A DNA stretch of 64,000 nt from contig NZ_JACHWY010000001.1 of NCBI RefSeq assembly GCF_014191715.1, positions 62,001 through 126,000 of the forward strand. Direction: 5' to 3'. The translations under genes and the position numbers were made by a program. Positions 1 through 8,929 of the stretch are shown here, one piece after another. The notes under the pieces were generated by a model. The model saw only the letters and a program-made list of their open reading frames with translations. It was not told where the DNA came from and made no database searches. This DNA is from Litorivivens lipolytica. Lineage in GTDB: Bacteria > Pseudomonadota > Gammaproteobacteria > Pseudomonadales > Spongiibacteraceae. Every line of letters starts with the position of its first letter. Position 1 is the first letter of the stretch.

Positions 1-69
1 CATATCTGGCTGCGCCGTGAGATTGTTGATCTGGGGCAGCGCATTATTCAGGACACACCGAATCGCTGA
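1..69 (+). CDS. C-terminal end of an unidentified protein (cut by window edge)
   Basis: An open frame runs from the first base to a TGA at 67-69 and encodes 22 residues ending in DTPNR. It is followed closely by a strong hairpin at 92-114, as expected for the true end of a gene. Too little is visible to name the family. The reading frame and the terminator are what support it as real coding sequence. Confidence 0.5.
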   Translation, partial: HIWLRREIVDLGQRIIQDTPNR

Positions 70-91
70 TTTTGATGGAAAAGGATTAGAA

Positions 92-114
92 AGCGGGCCG
101 AAAGGCCCGCTTTT
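92..114. terminator. Rho-independent terminator, probably bidirectional
   Basis: Perfect 8-bp stem AGCGGGCC/GGCCCGCT with a GAAA loop, followed by TTT on the + strand and by TTTCT on the - strand. It lies between the end of the partial gene and the convergent end of the thiolase gene, so it can serve both. Confidence 0.85.
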
Positions 115-128
115 GCAATGCGAGCCGC

Positions 129-1361
129 TTACATACGCTCGATGATAATCGCCGGTGCCATACCGCCCGCCGCACACATAGTCACCAGACCACGCTTCAG
201 ATCACGGCGTTCCAGCTCATCCAGCAGCGTCCCTATCAGCAGTGAACCGGTGGCGCCGATGGGGTGACCCAAGGCAATCGAGCCGCCGTTGACGTTGACC
301 TTGCTGCGATCCAATTTCAGGTCGCGAATATATTTCTCCGCAACCACCGCAAACGCCTCGTTGATCTCGAACAGATCGATATCGTCCAGCGTCAAACCGG
401 CCTTGGCCAGCACCTTTTTGGTGGCGGGCACCGGAGCGTTCAGCATCAGGGTGGGAGAGTCGCCCATATTGGCCATGGCAACCACTTTGGCGCGGGGCTT
501 GAGGCCGTGTTTTTTCGCATAGCTGGGGGAGGTCATCAGCAGAGCGGCAGCACCGTCGACAACACCGGAGGAATTGCCGCCGTGGTGCACGTGATTGATT
601 TTCAGGTCCGGGTAGACCTTGTGAATCAGGCTGGCGTAGGTGGTGCCCGCCTCATCCAGCGGGTGATTGGCCAAGCCTTCAAAGGCGGGCTTCAAGCCAG
701 CCAGAACCTCAGCGGTAGTGCCTGGGCGAGGAAATTCCTCGCGATCCAGCGCCAGTGTGCCATCGTCGTGATAAACCGGCACGAGGCTCTTGTTGAAATA
801 GCCTTTTTCAATGGCGTTGGCGGCATTGGCCTGACTGGTGGCGGCCAGTTCGTCCAGCGCTTCCCGGGGAATGCCTTCCAGTGTGGCGATGGCATCGGCG
901 CAAACGCCTTGCTGGGGCTGGGGGTGCATCTCACGCAGTACCAAGTTGCCGTTATCCATAAACATGGGGGCATCGTTACCGTTGCCGTAGGTGGACATCA
1001 TCTCGGCGCCACCGGCGATCAGGCAGTCTTCAAAACCGGCAGCGATATTCGCCGCTGCCAGATTGACGGCAGTTATGCCTGAGCCACAGAAGCGATCCAG
1101 AGTCACCGCGCTGGAGCGGATATCGTAGCCGGCAGCCAGCGCCGACATGCGTCCCAGATCATTGCCCTGGGTGCCACGCTGGGAGCTGCAGCCCCAGATC
1201 ACATCGTCCACATCCGCGGTGTTGAGATTGTTGCGCTCGGCAATGGCCTTCAACACGGTCGCACCCAGTTGCTGAGGGTGGATATTGGCCAGTGAGCCTT
1301 TGCCAACCTTGCCAATGCCGCGCGGGGTGCGGCAGGCATCTATAATCCATGCTTCTGTCAT
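129..1361 (-). CDS. acetyl-CoA C-acyltransferase (thiolase)
   Basis: A 410-residue thiolase, the usual length for the family. It makes or cleaves beta-ketoacyl-CoA in fatty acid or related beta-oxidation in the cytosol. The nucleophilic cysteine is Cys92 in the DRFCGSG segment. The second catalytic pair is His366 in the GHPIGATG motif and Cys396 in the CAAGG motif, and a NEAFA motif precedes them. All residues needed for activity are present. It stands alone and faces away from slyD, so the specific pathway is not shown by its neighbours. Degradative and biosynthetic thiolases cannot be told apart reliably from sequence alone. Confidence 0.93.
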   Translation of the reverse strand: MTEAWIIDACRTPRGIGKVGKGSLANIHPQQLGATVLKAIAERNNLNTADVDDVIWGCSSQRGTQGNDLGRMSALAAGYDIRSSAVTLDRFCGSGITAVNLAAANIAAGFEDCLIAGGAEMMSTYGNGNDAPMFMDNGNLVLREMHPQPQQGVCADAIATLEGIPREALDELAATSQANAANAIEKGYFNKSLVPVYHDDGTLALDREEFPRPGTTAEVLAGLKPAFEGLANHPLDEAGTTYASLIHKVYPDLKINHVHHGGNSSGVVDGAAALLMTSPSYAKKHGLKPRAKVVAMANMGDSPTLMLNAPVPATKKVLAKAGLTLDDIDLFEINEAFAVVAEKYIRDLKLDRSKVNVNGGSIALGHPIGATGSLLIGTLLDELERRDLKRGLVTMCAAGGMAPAIIIERM

Positions 1362-1574
1362 GTAATGACCCTACTGTGAGAATGGTGACAAACGATTGTG
1401 CCTAAGCGGCAAAACCCCTCAATGATAGTTGCGCTCATTCAGCTGGCAGTTTGTTACAAAAAGCGAGCTACACTCAGGTAATCAGAGGCGTGAATTGCGG
1501 CAATTCCGCCGTTTTCCGTGACCTCAAGGCCACAAAATGGCATCCTGTACGGCTAATCAACTCAAGAGGTTAAT

Positions 1575-2039
1575 ATGAAAATTGCAAACAACTGCGTCGT
1601 CTCCTTCCACTACACACTGACGGATGAAGACGGCCAGACGCTGGACAGCTCTGAAGGTCGCGATCCGCTGGCCTATCTGCACGGCCACAATGGCATCATC
1701 CCCGGCCTGGAAAACGAGCTGACTGGCAAAGAAGCCGGTGACGCGCTGCAGGTTGTGGTTCAGCCTGCTGACGGTTACGGCGAAATCAACCCTCAGCTGC
1801 TGCAACAGGTTCCTCGTGAAGCCTTTCAGGGTGTAGAAAGCATTGAGCCGGGCATGCAGTTCCAGGCTCAGGGCGAGGGCGGTCAGGTTCAGATGGTTGT
1901 CGTGCGCGAAGTGACTGACGAAGCGGTTCTGGTTGACGGCAATCACCCGCTGGCCGGTCAGGTGCTGAACTTTGACGTGAAGATTGATTCAGTGCGCGAA
2001 GCGTCTGAAGAAGAAATCTCCCACGGCCACGTTCACTGA
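1575..2039 (+). CDS. slyD: FKBP-type peptidyl-prolyl cis-trans isomerase SlyD
   Basis: A 154-residue SlyD-type prolyl isomerase and chaperone acting in the cytosol. The N-terminal FKBP half begins with the typical MKIANNCVV strand and is interrupted by the IF chaperone insert that includes the GYGEINP segment. The C-terminal tail is short and ends in HGHVH, unlike the long His/Cys-rich metal tail of E. coli SlyD, so nickel storage through the tail is probably weak. The ATG at 1575 is preceded by AAGAGG at a good distance. It is read in the same direction as the glucosylglycerate genes that follow 46 nt later, and may share transcripts with them. Confidence 0.93.
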   Translation: MKIANNCVVSFHYTLTDEDGQTLDSSEGRDPLAYLHGHNGIIPGLENELTGKEAGDALQVVVQPADGYGEINPQLLQQVPREAFQGVESIEPGMQFQAQGEGGQVQMVVVREVTDEAVLVDGNHPLAGQVLNFDVKIDSVREASEEEISHGHVH

Positions 2040-2085
2040 ACGAGCCTTAGGCCGCTGTGACTGATCGCAGCGGCTGCTCCTCTCT

Positions 2086-2841
2086 ATGCTGGTTGTATCC
2101 GACCTCGATGGCACTCTGCTCGACCACCATACCTACTCCTTCGAGCCCGCCAAACAAGCCCTGACCGAACTCGCTCATCGCAATATCCCCGTTGTGCTCA
2201 ATACGAGTAAGACGCGCACCGAATTGGTGCAAATACTCTCCGACTTACAACTGACAACGCCCTACATCGTCGAAAATGGCTCGGCAATCTACAGCGCCGA
2301 CGGCCAGCAGTGCGATGTGCTCGGCAAGCCGCGAGAAGTGCTGCTGAAGGCCCTCGATCAGGCTCGCGAGCAGGGCTTCAGTTTCCAAAGTTACCGCGAC
2401 TTCGGGCTGGCTGGCGTTATCGAACATACAGGTCTTGATCAGGCGGCGGCTGAAGCCTCACTTGCCCGGGAATTTACCGAACCGCTCATCTGGAAGGGCT
2501 CAGCAAAGCAGCGATCCAGTTTTGTGCATTGGATTCAGGCACAGGGATTGCAGTGTCTCGAAGGCGGGCGTTTTCTGCATGTGATGGGGCGCTGCGATAA
2601 GGGCGTGGCCATGCAGCGTTTGATAAAAACCTACTATCCTGAGAATGAGGGACCGGTTGTTGCGCTGGGCGACAGCGATAACGACACCGCCATGCTGGCG
2701 CGAGCCAATATAGCGGTCTGCATACGGCCGGCATCGGGTGAGCGGCTCGCACCTGCTACGCGGGGCACCATTATCCACACCGAGGCCTTTGGTCCGGAAG
2801 GCTGGGCAGAAGCGCTGAACGACATACTGAAAAACCGATAA
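2086..2841 (+). CDS. mpgP: HAD-IIB sugar-phosphoglycerate phosphatase (MpgP/GpgP type)
   Basis: A 251-residue haloacid dehalogenase phosphatase of the IIB subgroup, similar to mannosyl-3-phosphoglycerate phosphatase. Motif I is DLDGT with Asp6 as the nucleophile and Asp8 as the acid/base. Motif IV is GDSDND beginning at residue 195. The next gene makes glucosyl-3-phosphoglycerate, so the likely job here is to remove its 3-phosphate and release glucosylglycerate, an osmolyte. The family assignment is strong. The glucosyl rather than mannosyl substrate is inferred from the partner gene. The gap to the synthase gene is 18 nt, which indicates an operon. Confidence 0.85.
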   Translation: MLVVSDLDGTLLDHHTYSFEPAKQALTELAHRNIPVVLNTSKTRTELVQILSDLQLTTPYIVENGSAIYSADGQQCDVLGKPREVLLKALDQAREQGFSFQSYRDFGLAGVIEHTGLDQAAAEASLAREFTEPLIWKGSAKQRSSFVHWIQAQGLQCLEGGRFLHVMGRCDKGVAMQRLIKTYYPENEGPVVALGDSDNDTAMLARANIAVCIRPASGERLAPATRGTIIHTEAFGPEGWAEALNDILKNR

Positions 2842-2859
2842 CACAAGGAACTCGACGGC

Positions 2860-4089
2860 ATGGGCGATTTTTATCAGGGCGGAATGGTTGCAACCCTGCA
2901 CAATCTGGTTGACCGGCCGCTGGAAGATTTGGAAGCAGATCTAGTGGAGTTTTCTAAGTCACGTCCTATGACGCTGGTATTGCCCAGTCTCTTTTCCGAG
3001 CTGAGAGCTCAGGCGCTGGAAGACATCATTCAGCATCTTCGCAAGGTGCCTTACCTGAGTGAAATTGTGATTGGCCTTGATCGGGCCGACGCGGAAGAAT
3101 TTGCCGAGGCAGTCAAGTATTTTGGGCGACTGCCACAACACCATCGCATACTCTGGAACGACGGCCCGCGTCTGAAAGCGCTTGATCGGCGTCTGCAGGA
3201 TGAGGGGCTCGCACCACAGGAACCCGGAAAGGGGCGCAATGCCTGGTATTGTCTTGGCTATGTGTTGGCCTCCGGCCGGGGCAAAGCGATCGCGCTTCAC
3301 GATTGCGATATCGTCACCTACGAACGCCTGCTGCCAGCGCGACTGTTTTATCCGATTGCCAATCCCGGCTTCAGTTATGAATTCTGCAAGGGCTACTACG
3401 CGAGAGTCACGGATACCAGTATCAATGGCCGGGTCAGTCGACTGCTGGTTACCCCGCTGGTGCGCTCTCTGAAAAAGATCTATCCCAACACCGATTATCT
3501 CGATTACCTGGACAGTTTTCGCTATCCCTTGGCCGGTGAGTTTTCCATGCAGGCAGATGTCGTCGGTGACCTGCGCATCCCCAGCGATTGGGGGCTGGAG
3601 ATTGGTCTGCTGTCAGAGGTGTATCGCAACTATTCCAGCAACCGATTGTGTCAGGTGGATATTGCGGATCGTTACGATCACAAGCATCAGGACCTGTCGG
3701 AGCACGATGACGGCGGTGGTCTGTCAAAAATGTCGATTGATATTACCAAGGCCGTTTTCCGCAAACTGGCCATCAATGGCGCGGTGTTCTCAAATGAAAC
3801 CTTCCGCTCCATCAAGGCAACCTACTATCGCACCGCCCTGGATTTTGTAGAGATGTACTACAACGACGCGCGTATGAATGGTTTGAATCTGGATATTCAC
3901 CGGGAAGAGCAGGCGATCGAACTGTTTGCTGCGAACATTGTGAAAGCGGGCAATATCTTTCTTGAAAACCCTATGGAGACGCCCTTTATCCCTAGCTGGA
4001 ATCGGGTGGTTAGCGCGATCCCAACGATACTGGAGGATCTGAAAGCAGCCGTCGAGGCCGACCGCGAGGAGTTCGCCGGGCGTGAATAG
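2860..4089 (+). CDS. gpgS: glucosyl-3-phosphoglycerate synthase (GT81)
   Basis: A 409-residue GT-A glycosyltransferase of the GpgS type. It transfers glucose from a nucleotide sugar to 3-phosphoglycerate, the committed step to glucosylglycerate. The metal-binding DxD signature is HDCDIV with Asp148 and Asp150, after a [10 protein letters not shown] segment typical of the family. The start ATG at 2860 follows an AAGGA ribosome site. The 3' end overlaps the next gene by 8 nt. Mannosylglycerate synthases are the main alternative, but the overall sequence fits GpgS better. Confidence 0.88.
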   Translation: MGDFYQGGMVATLHNLVDRPLEDLEADLVEFSKSRPMTLVLPSLFSELRAQALEDIIQHLRKVPYLSEIVIGLDRADAEEFAEAVKYFGRLPQHHRILWNDGPRLKALDRRLQDEGLAPQEPGKGRNAWYCLGYVLASGRGKAIALHDCDIVTYERLLPARLFYPIANPGFSYEFCKGYYARVTDTSINGRVSRLLVTPLVRSLKKIYPNTDYLDYLDSFRYPLAGEFSMQADVVGDLRIPSDWGLEIGLLSEVYRNYSSNRLCQVDIADRYDHKHQDLSEHDDGGGLSKMSIDITKAVFRKLAINGAVFSNETFRSIKATYYRTALDFVEMYYNDARMNGLNLDIHREEQAIELFAANIVKAGNIFLENPMETPFIPSWNRVVSAIPTILEDLKAAVEADREEFAGRE

Positions 4090-5815
4090 TCGCAGTGACC
4101 TGTCCCTCCTGCAGGCGACCTTATTGAGTCAGCTCGGGTTTCTTTACGGAGAGGACCGAGCCGACAGCTTGTGTAAAGAGGTTGTCGAGCTATTCAGCTT
4201 CAATGAGTCAACCGAAGGGCCGCCTCCCTTCAGCAATCACTGGGATCAAAATGATGTCTGGGTGATCACCTACGGCGACAGCATTCAGCGGGAACCCGAC
4301 CCTCCACTTCAGGTGTTGAAGCAATTTCTCGACAGCCATTTGCAGGGCGTTGTATCTGGCGTTCACGTGTTGCCGTTTTTCCCCTACAGCTCAGATGATG
4401 GTTTTTCTGTTATCAACTATGCGGAAGTGAATTCTTCGCTAGGTGACTGGCAGGACATCGAAGCGCTGGCGCGCAATTACAGTCTCATGGCCGATTGCGT
4501 GATCAATCACTGCTCCAGTCGCAGTCTCTGGTTTGATAACTTCAAAAAAGGCGAGGGCATCGGTTCGGATTATTTTTTCGTGGCGTCGCCAGACGACGAC
4601 TTGAGTCAGGTGGTGCGGCCACGCACCAGCCCCTTGCTGCGCGAAACCGAAACCGCCGATGGCATAAAGCATGTCTGGTGCACCTTCAGTCACGATCAGG
4701 TCGATCTGGATTTTCGCAATCCGAAGGTACTGATGGAGTTTCTCTCCATCATCAAACTCTACATGGGTCGAGGCGTTCGCATCTTCCGTTTGGACGCCAT
4801 CGCCTTTCTCTGGAAAGTGGCGGGCACAAATTCATTGAATCTGCCGCAGACCCACGAAGTGGTGTGCTTGATTCGAACGGTTACCGAGCACTACCGCAAT
4901 GACACGGTGATTATTACCGAGACCAACATTCCAAACCGGGAGAATCTCAGTTACTTCGGCAACGCCAACGAAGCGCATGTGGTTTACAACTTTTCCCTGC
5001 CACCACTATTGCTGCATACGCTGTTAAGTGAAAACTGCAGCTACCTCAAAAACTGGCTGATGAGTATGCCGCCGGCGCAATACGGAACGACTTACCTGAA
5101 TTTCATTGCTTCGCACGATGGCATTGGTTTGCGCCCAGCAGAAGGTTTGCTGAGCGATGAGGAATTGTCGCAGGTGGTGAAAACGATAGAGGGCTTCGGC
5201 GGCAAGATTTCCTGGCGTGCTCTGGAGAACGGCGAGAATCGCCCCTACGAGTTAAATATCAGCCTGTTCGATGCGTTGAAGGGAACTCATGATGGCGAGG
5301 ACGACTTTGCTGTCGAGCGTTTTGTGTGCGCACACAGCATCATGTTGGCACTGGAAGGCATTCCGGCATTTTACATTCACAGTCTATTCGGCACCCGCAA
5401 CGACTATAGGCGTCTGGAAAACACCAGTCACAATCGTTCGATCAATCGGCATCAGTGGCAGTGGCACGAGCTGGAGTCAGCCTTAACAGAGGAGGGGATT
5501 CACAAAGCGGTGTTTGAACGATTGCAGTTCTTGATCAAACTGCGCCGCACCCAGCGGGCCTTTCATCCCAACGCGACTCAGTACACTCTGCATATCAATG
5601 ATCAGGTATTTGCATTCTGGCGTCAGAGTGCGGACCGACGCCAGAGTATTTTTGCCTTGCACAATATTTCACGGCAGCCGCAGCACATTAGTCTCACCCA
5701 GTTAAATCTGATTGCCACCAATGACTGGTTTGACCTGATCAGTGGCGAGGATATGTCTGATCTTAAGGGAAGTATTGAACTGGCGCCTTATCAGTGTTGC
5801 TGGATCAGTAATTAA
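4082..5815 (+). CDS. GH13_18 sucrose phosphorylase-like enzyme, probable glucosylglycerate phosphorylase
   Basis: A 577-residue alpha-amylase superfamily protein of the sucrose phosphorylase subfamily. The predicted nucleophile is Asp238 (FRLDA), the acid/base is Glu280 (ITETN) and the third carboxylate is Asp346 (SHDGIG). The GTG start at 4082 overlaps the end of gpgS by 8 nt, so the two are translationally coupled. GH13_18 enzymes phosphorolyse alpha-glucosides. Members acting on glucosylglycerate are known (for example E. coli YcjM), and here the gene sits with the synthesis genes. It therefore most likely recovers glucose-1-phosphate and glycerate from the osmolyte when salt stress ends. 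Sucrose or glucosylglycerol are the alternative substrates. Confidence 0.82.
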   Translation: MNSRSDLSLLQATLLSQLGFLYGEDRADSLCKEVVELFSFNESTEGPPPFSNHWDQNDVWVITYGDSIQREPDPPLQVLKQFLDSHLQGVVSGVHVLPFFPYSSDDGFSVINYAEVNSSLGDWQDIEALARNYSLMADCVINHCSSRSLWFDNFKKGEGIGSDYFFVASPDDDLSQVVRPRTSPLLRETETADGIKHVWCTFSHDQVDLDFRNPKVLMEFLSIIKLYMGRGVRIFRLDAIAFLWKVAGTNSLNLPQTHEVVCLIRTVTEHYRNDTVIITETNIPNRENLSYFGNANEAHVVYNFSLPPLLLHTLLSENCSYLKNWLMSMPPAQYGTTYLNFIASHDGIGLRPAEGLLSDEELSQVVKTIEGFGGKISWRALENGENRPYELNISLFDALKGTHDGEDDFAVERFVCAHSIMLALEGIPAFYIHSLFGTRNDYRRLENTSHNRSINRHQWQWHELESALTEEGIHKAVFERLQFLIKLRRTQRAFHPNATQYTLHINDQVFAFWRQSADRRQSIFALHNISRQPQHISLTQLNLIATNDWFDLISGEDMSDLKGSIELAPYQCCWISN

Positions 5816-5822
5816 ATTCAGA

Positions 5823-6428
5823 CTACGGATCGTTAATCTCCTGCTCAATCCAATCCCTTAGCCCCCGATAAGCTAATCGTACACGGTCTTTGTCGCCCGT
5901 GACCATCATGTCCAGCGTCAGTCCGCTCATGGTGCCTCGAGCCAGTGTCGCTAGCTGACTGGCGCGCTTGGGCGCTACGCCTTGGCTTTTTATCGCTTCA
6001 GTCAGCGTTTTCAGGTATTGCCTTGTACCGTCTGCCATATTAGGTGCGCCGCCTGGGCTCGCGATTTTTCCTGATGCTTCCATACTCATGCGCAGAAAGC
6101 CGAGGTAGTTCGCACTGGATAGCTGTGCCCAGCTATCGTCGAGCATGCCCAGCGGGTCGTTGGCAAAATCCGCCGCGCGTTTTTCACCTCGCTCTACTTC
6201 CTGCTGCTGAATGCTGCCAAGGATAGTCTGGATCATTTCGTCTTTGCTGCCAAAGTGATGCAGCAGCGTTCTATGACTGATACCCAAGGCCTCAGCCATC
6301 GGTCTGATGGCGAGATTGGTCAGGCCGTGCTGCAGCAGGTAGGCAGTCGCCTTTTCCAGAATTTCCTGTCGGCGAGCCTCATGGCGCGTGGAGCGTCCAT
6401 CCATTTTTGCGGTGTCGGTCTCTTCCAT
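5823..6428 (-). CDS. TetR family transcriptional regulator
   Basis: A 201-residue one-component repressor. The N-terminal TetR helix-turn-helix lies near residues 38-62 (LAIRPMAEALGIS then RTLLHHFGSK), followed by an all-helical ligand domain with little conserved sequence. It is divergent from the GH20-TonB-hydrolase operon, the usual arrangement for a local repressor. A near-perfect 16-bp palindrome at 6602-6617 in the shared intergenic region, repeated at 14078-14093, is the likely operator. An alternative start nine codons in (MDGRST) cannot be excluded. The inducer is unknown. Confidence 0.9.
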   Translation of the reverse strand: MEETDTAKMDGRSTRHEARRQEILEKATAYLLQHGLTNLAIRPMAEALGISHRTLLHHFGSKDEMIQTILGSIQQQEVERGEKRAADFANDPLGMLDDSWAQLSSANYLGFLRMSMEASGKIASPGGAPNMADGTRQYLKTLTEAIKSQGVAPKRASQLATLARGTMSGLTLDMMVTGDKDRVRLAYRGLRDWIEQEINDP

Positions 6429-6601
6429 TCTGATCTTTCCAACCCTCGCGTTTTCGCTCTTTGGTACAGGTATCGCCGAAGCGAGCGCTATACCTTGATG
6501 ATTTAATTGAAATTACCGAAATAGTAACCGTAAAGCACTGGCCCTGTCGCGCTCTGCAGCCGCCCGTGATCCAGGGGGTATTGTCGCTATTCAATTATAT
6601 A

Positions 6602-6617
6602 TGTACCATATGGTTCA
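6602..6617. promoter_or_regulatory. candidate TetR operator in front of the GH20 operon
   Basis: TGTACCATATGGTTCA is a 16-bp inverted repeat with one mismatch pair, 25 bp before the GH20 start codon. A possible promoter, TTGTCG at 6581-6586 and TACCAT at 6604-6609 with 17 bp between, would be covered by it, which fits repression. The same half-sites occur in front of the hydrolase gene at 14049. Confidence 0.6.
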
Positions 6618-6641
6618 TTATAAGTAGAAGCGAGATTCTTC

Positions 6642-8915
6642 ATGTCTCAGTTTATTACCGTGGACAAAAATCGATGGCTGCTATTTTCGTCGCTGGCAAT
6701 TAGCGTCTTACTGGTCGCAGGGTGCTGCTCACCGAAATATTCGACCCCGCTTTATTCAGGTGTTGTGGGAGGAGGCACTGGACAAGGCCACACCCCGGAC
6801 GAGGTGGTAGTGATGCCGATGCCGCGGTCTATGCGCACGAGTGCTGGTACTATGATTTTGCCTGGCACTATACGCGTATCGACGCCGCAAACGCGATCGG
6901 GCCGATTACAACGCGCCGTTGATCGATGGGCTGCGCAGGTCGGCACTCAGAGTGGAACATCATTGTCAGTATCCTGGGCTGAGGAGGCGACAAAAGGATC
7001 GCATCTGTCCTTGGTGGTCGCTGAGGAAAGCAATCGTTATCCGGATTTAGATGCCGACGAAAGCTATCAGCTGACCGTTACCGATGACGGCATCCTGCTG
7101 AAGGCGAGTAATGACGTAGGGGCACTTCGAGGTCTGCAAACCCTGAGGCAATTAGTCACCGAGCGTGAGGGCACGCTGCAGCTGCCGACGGTAACTATCG
7201 ATGATTCACCCCAATGGGCATGGCGCGGCATGGTGCTGGATACCGCACGACATTTTATGCCGGTGTCTACCGTAAAGCGGCTGCTTGCGGGAATGGAGAT
7301 GGTAAAGCTGAACGTGCTGCATCTTCACCTCAGCGATGATCAGGGCTTTCGCGCGGAGAGCCGGGTGTTGCCCAAACTACATGAAGTAGGCAGCGGTGGA
7401 GATTATTACACTCAGTCGGAAATAACCGAACTGGTGGAGTATGCGGCTGATAGAGGTATTCGTATCGTGCCGGAATTTGGACTGCCGGGCCATAGTCTCA
7501 GTTGGCAGGTCGCCTACCCTGAATTGCGTGTCGACGGTTTGCCAGACCCGGTATTGGGGGAATGGAGCAGTAGCCTCTTTTCTCCACCGATTAATCCCGC
7601 CAAAGAAAAATCCTATGAGCTGATCAACCTGTTGGTCGCTGAGATGGCGTCGCTCTTTCCGGATCACTACTTTCACATTGGCAGTGACGAAGTGAATACA
7701 GCGCCCTGGAAATCAGACTCCTCCATTCGGGACTTCATGAAAGCCAAGGGTCTTCGCTCTGTTGATGCCTTGCACAGCTACTTCGCGCAACGATACGCAT
7801 CAATGGTTGCCGCGCACGGAAAATTGCCCATCGCATGGGAGGAGGCTGTTCATCCAGAAGATACAGCGGAACCCTTACCCTTTGCGGTTCAGTTATGGTT
7901 GGATGGTGACTATCCCCCAGCCTTTGCCTCGGCTGATATTCTGATGAGTCGCAACTACTATCTGGATCATCAGCAGCCGGCCTGGTGGCTCTATCAGCAG
8001 AAGCTTACCGATTTTGAAGTGGAAGGTATTTCTGATGTGGCGGAGCAGGGAGCCCCGCGCATTTTGGGGGCTGAAATTGCCGCATGGTCCGAGCATGTGG
8101 ATCACGATACGCTGGATATTGCCGTCTGGCCTCGCAGTGCGGCGTTGGCCGAACGGTTCTGGTCGCAGCCATCTCAGCTATCTAAAGGCGCGGTTACCTT
8201 TTATCGGCGCCTGGATGTGGTCAGTGAGCGGCTTGTACGACTGGGGATGCGCCACAAGGAAGCAACAGAAAATTATCTGGCTGAGATTTCTGAAAGAGAT
8301 TTGGAAGCATTGACTACCTTCGTAGATGCGCTAGAACCAGCAGGTTACTACTACCAGCGAAGCCGCAAACGTCTATTGCGCTTTGTGGCCTCGGCTATTT
8401 TCCCTTTTGTCGAGCCGCCGGCGTATGCACTGGGCGATGTGGATCGTCTGATCGACCATTTGCCTGCCGAAAGCCAGGCCGCTAGGCAGTTCGCGATAAA
8501 AACTGAGCGTCTGTTGAGCGGAGATAACCGTGTTTATCCTGAACTGCGCGAACAACTGCTTACCTGGGAAGCCAGCCATGATCGGTTGGCGCCCTTGATC
8601 GAACAATCCGATGCTTTACGGCGCGATGAGCTGCAGTTCGTTACTAAGACCGTTAGTGAGATTGCCGCGATCGGCTTGCGTGCGCTCGACTCGCTGGCAA
8701 AGGGTGAACCACTGGGGTTTATTGAGTATTACCGGCTATCCAATCGCTTGGACGACTTTGAATACGGCGTATTCAGTTTCGACAACTACGGTGAAATGGC
8801 CAATGGCGTGTTCCGACCGGATCCCCTGCAGCAACACAATATCGCAATTCAGCCGGCCGTCGCACGACTGGTTTACGCGGCGAGAAATCAAGCTGCTAAC
8901 GTGCAGGCAGAATAA
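6642..8915 (+). CDS. beta-N-acetylhexosaminidase, GH20 lipoprotein
   Basis: A 757-residue lipoprotein hexosaminidase. The lipobox LVAGC puts the lipidated cysteine at residue 28. A GH20b-like N-terminal domain covers roughly residues 55-190. The TIM barrel follows from about 194 (WRGMVLDTARHF), with the catalytic Asp349-Glu350 pair in HIGSDEV. About 230 residues after the barrel are helical and not typical of the minimal enzyme. It should release terminal GlcNAc or GalNAc from glycans at the outer membrane or in the periplasm. It starts an operon with a TonB receptor 14 nt downstream, which suggests that the released sugars or oligomers are then imported. Confidence 0.92.
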   Translation: MSQFITVDKNRWLLFSSLAISVLLVAGCCSPKYSTPLYSGVVGGGTGQGHTPDEVVVMPMPRSMRTSAGTMILPGTIRVSTPQTRSGRLQRAVDRWAAQVGTQSGTSLSVSWAEEATKGSHLSLVVAEESNRYPDLDADESYQLTVTDDGILLKASNDVGALRGLQTLRQLVTEREGTLQLPTVTIDDSPQWAWRGMVLDTARHFMPVSTVKRLLAGMEMVKLNVLHLHLSDDQGFRAESRVLPKLHEVGSGGDYYTQSEITELVEYAADRGIRIVPEFGLPGHSLSWQVAYPELRVDGLPDPVLGEWSSSLFSPPINPAKEKSYELINLLVAEMASLFPDHYFHIGSDEVNTAPWKSDSSIRDFMKAKGLRSVDALHSYFAQRYASMVAAHGKLPIAWEEAVHPEDTAEPLPFAVQLWLDGDYPPAFASADILMSRNYYLDHQQPAWWLYQQKLTDFEVEGISDVAEQGAPRILGAEIAAWSEHVDHDTLDIAVWPRSAALAERFWSQPSQLSKGAVTFYRRLDVVSERLVRLGMRHKEATENYLAEISERDLEALTTFVDALEPAGYYYQRSRKRLLRFVASAIFPFVEPPAYALGDVDRLIDHLPAESQAARQFAIKTERLLSGDNRVYPELREQLLTWEASHDRLAPLIEQSDALRRDELQFVTKTVSEIAAIGLRALDSLAKGEPLGFIEYYRLSNRLDDFEYGVFSFDNYGEMANGVFRPDPLQQHNIAIQPAVARLVYAARNQAANVQAE

Positions 8916-8929
8916 TAAGAGGCGCAGAT

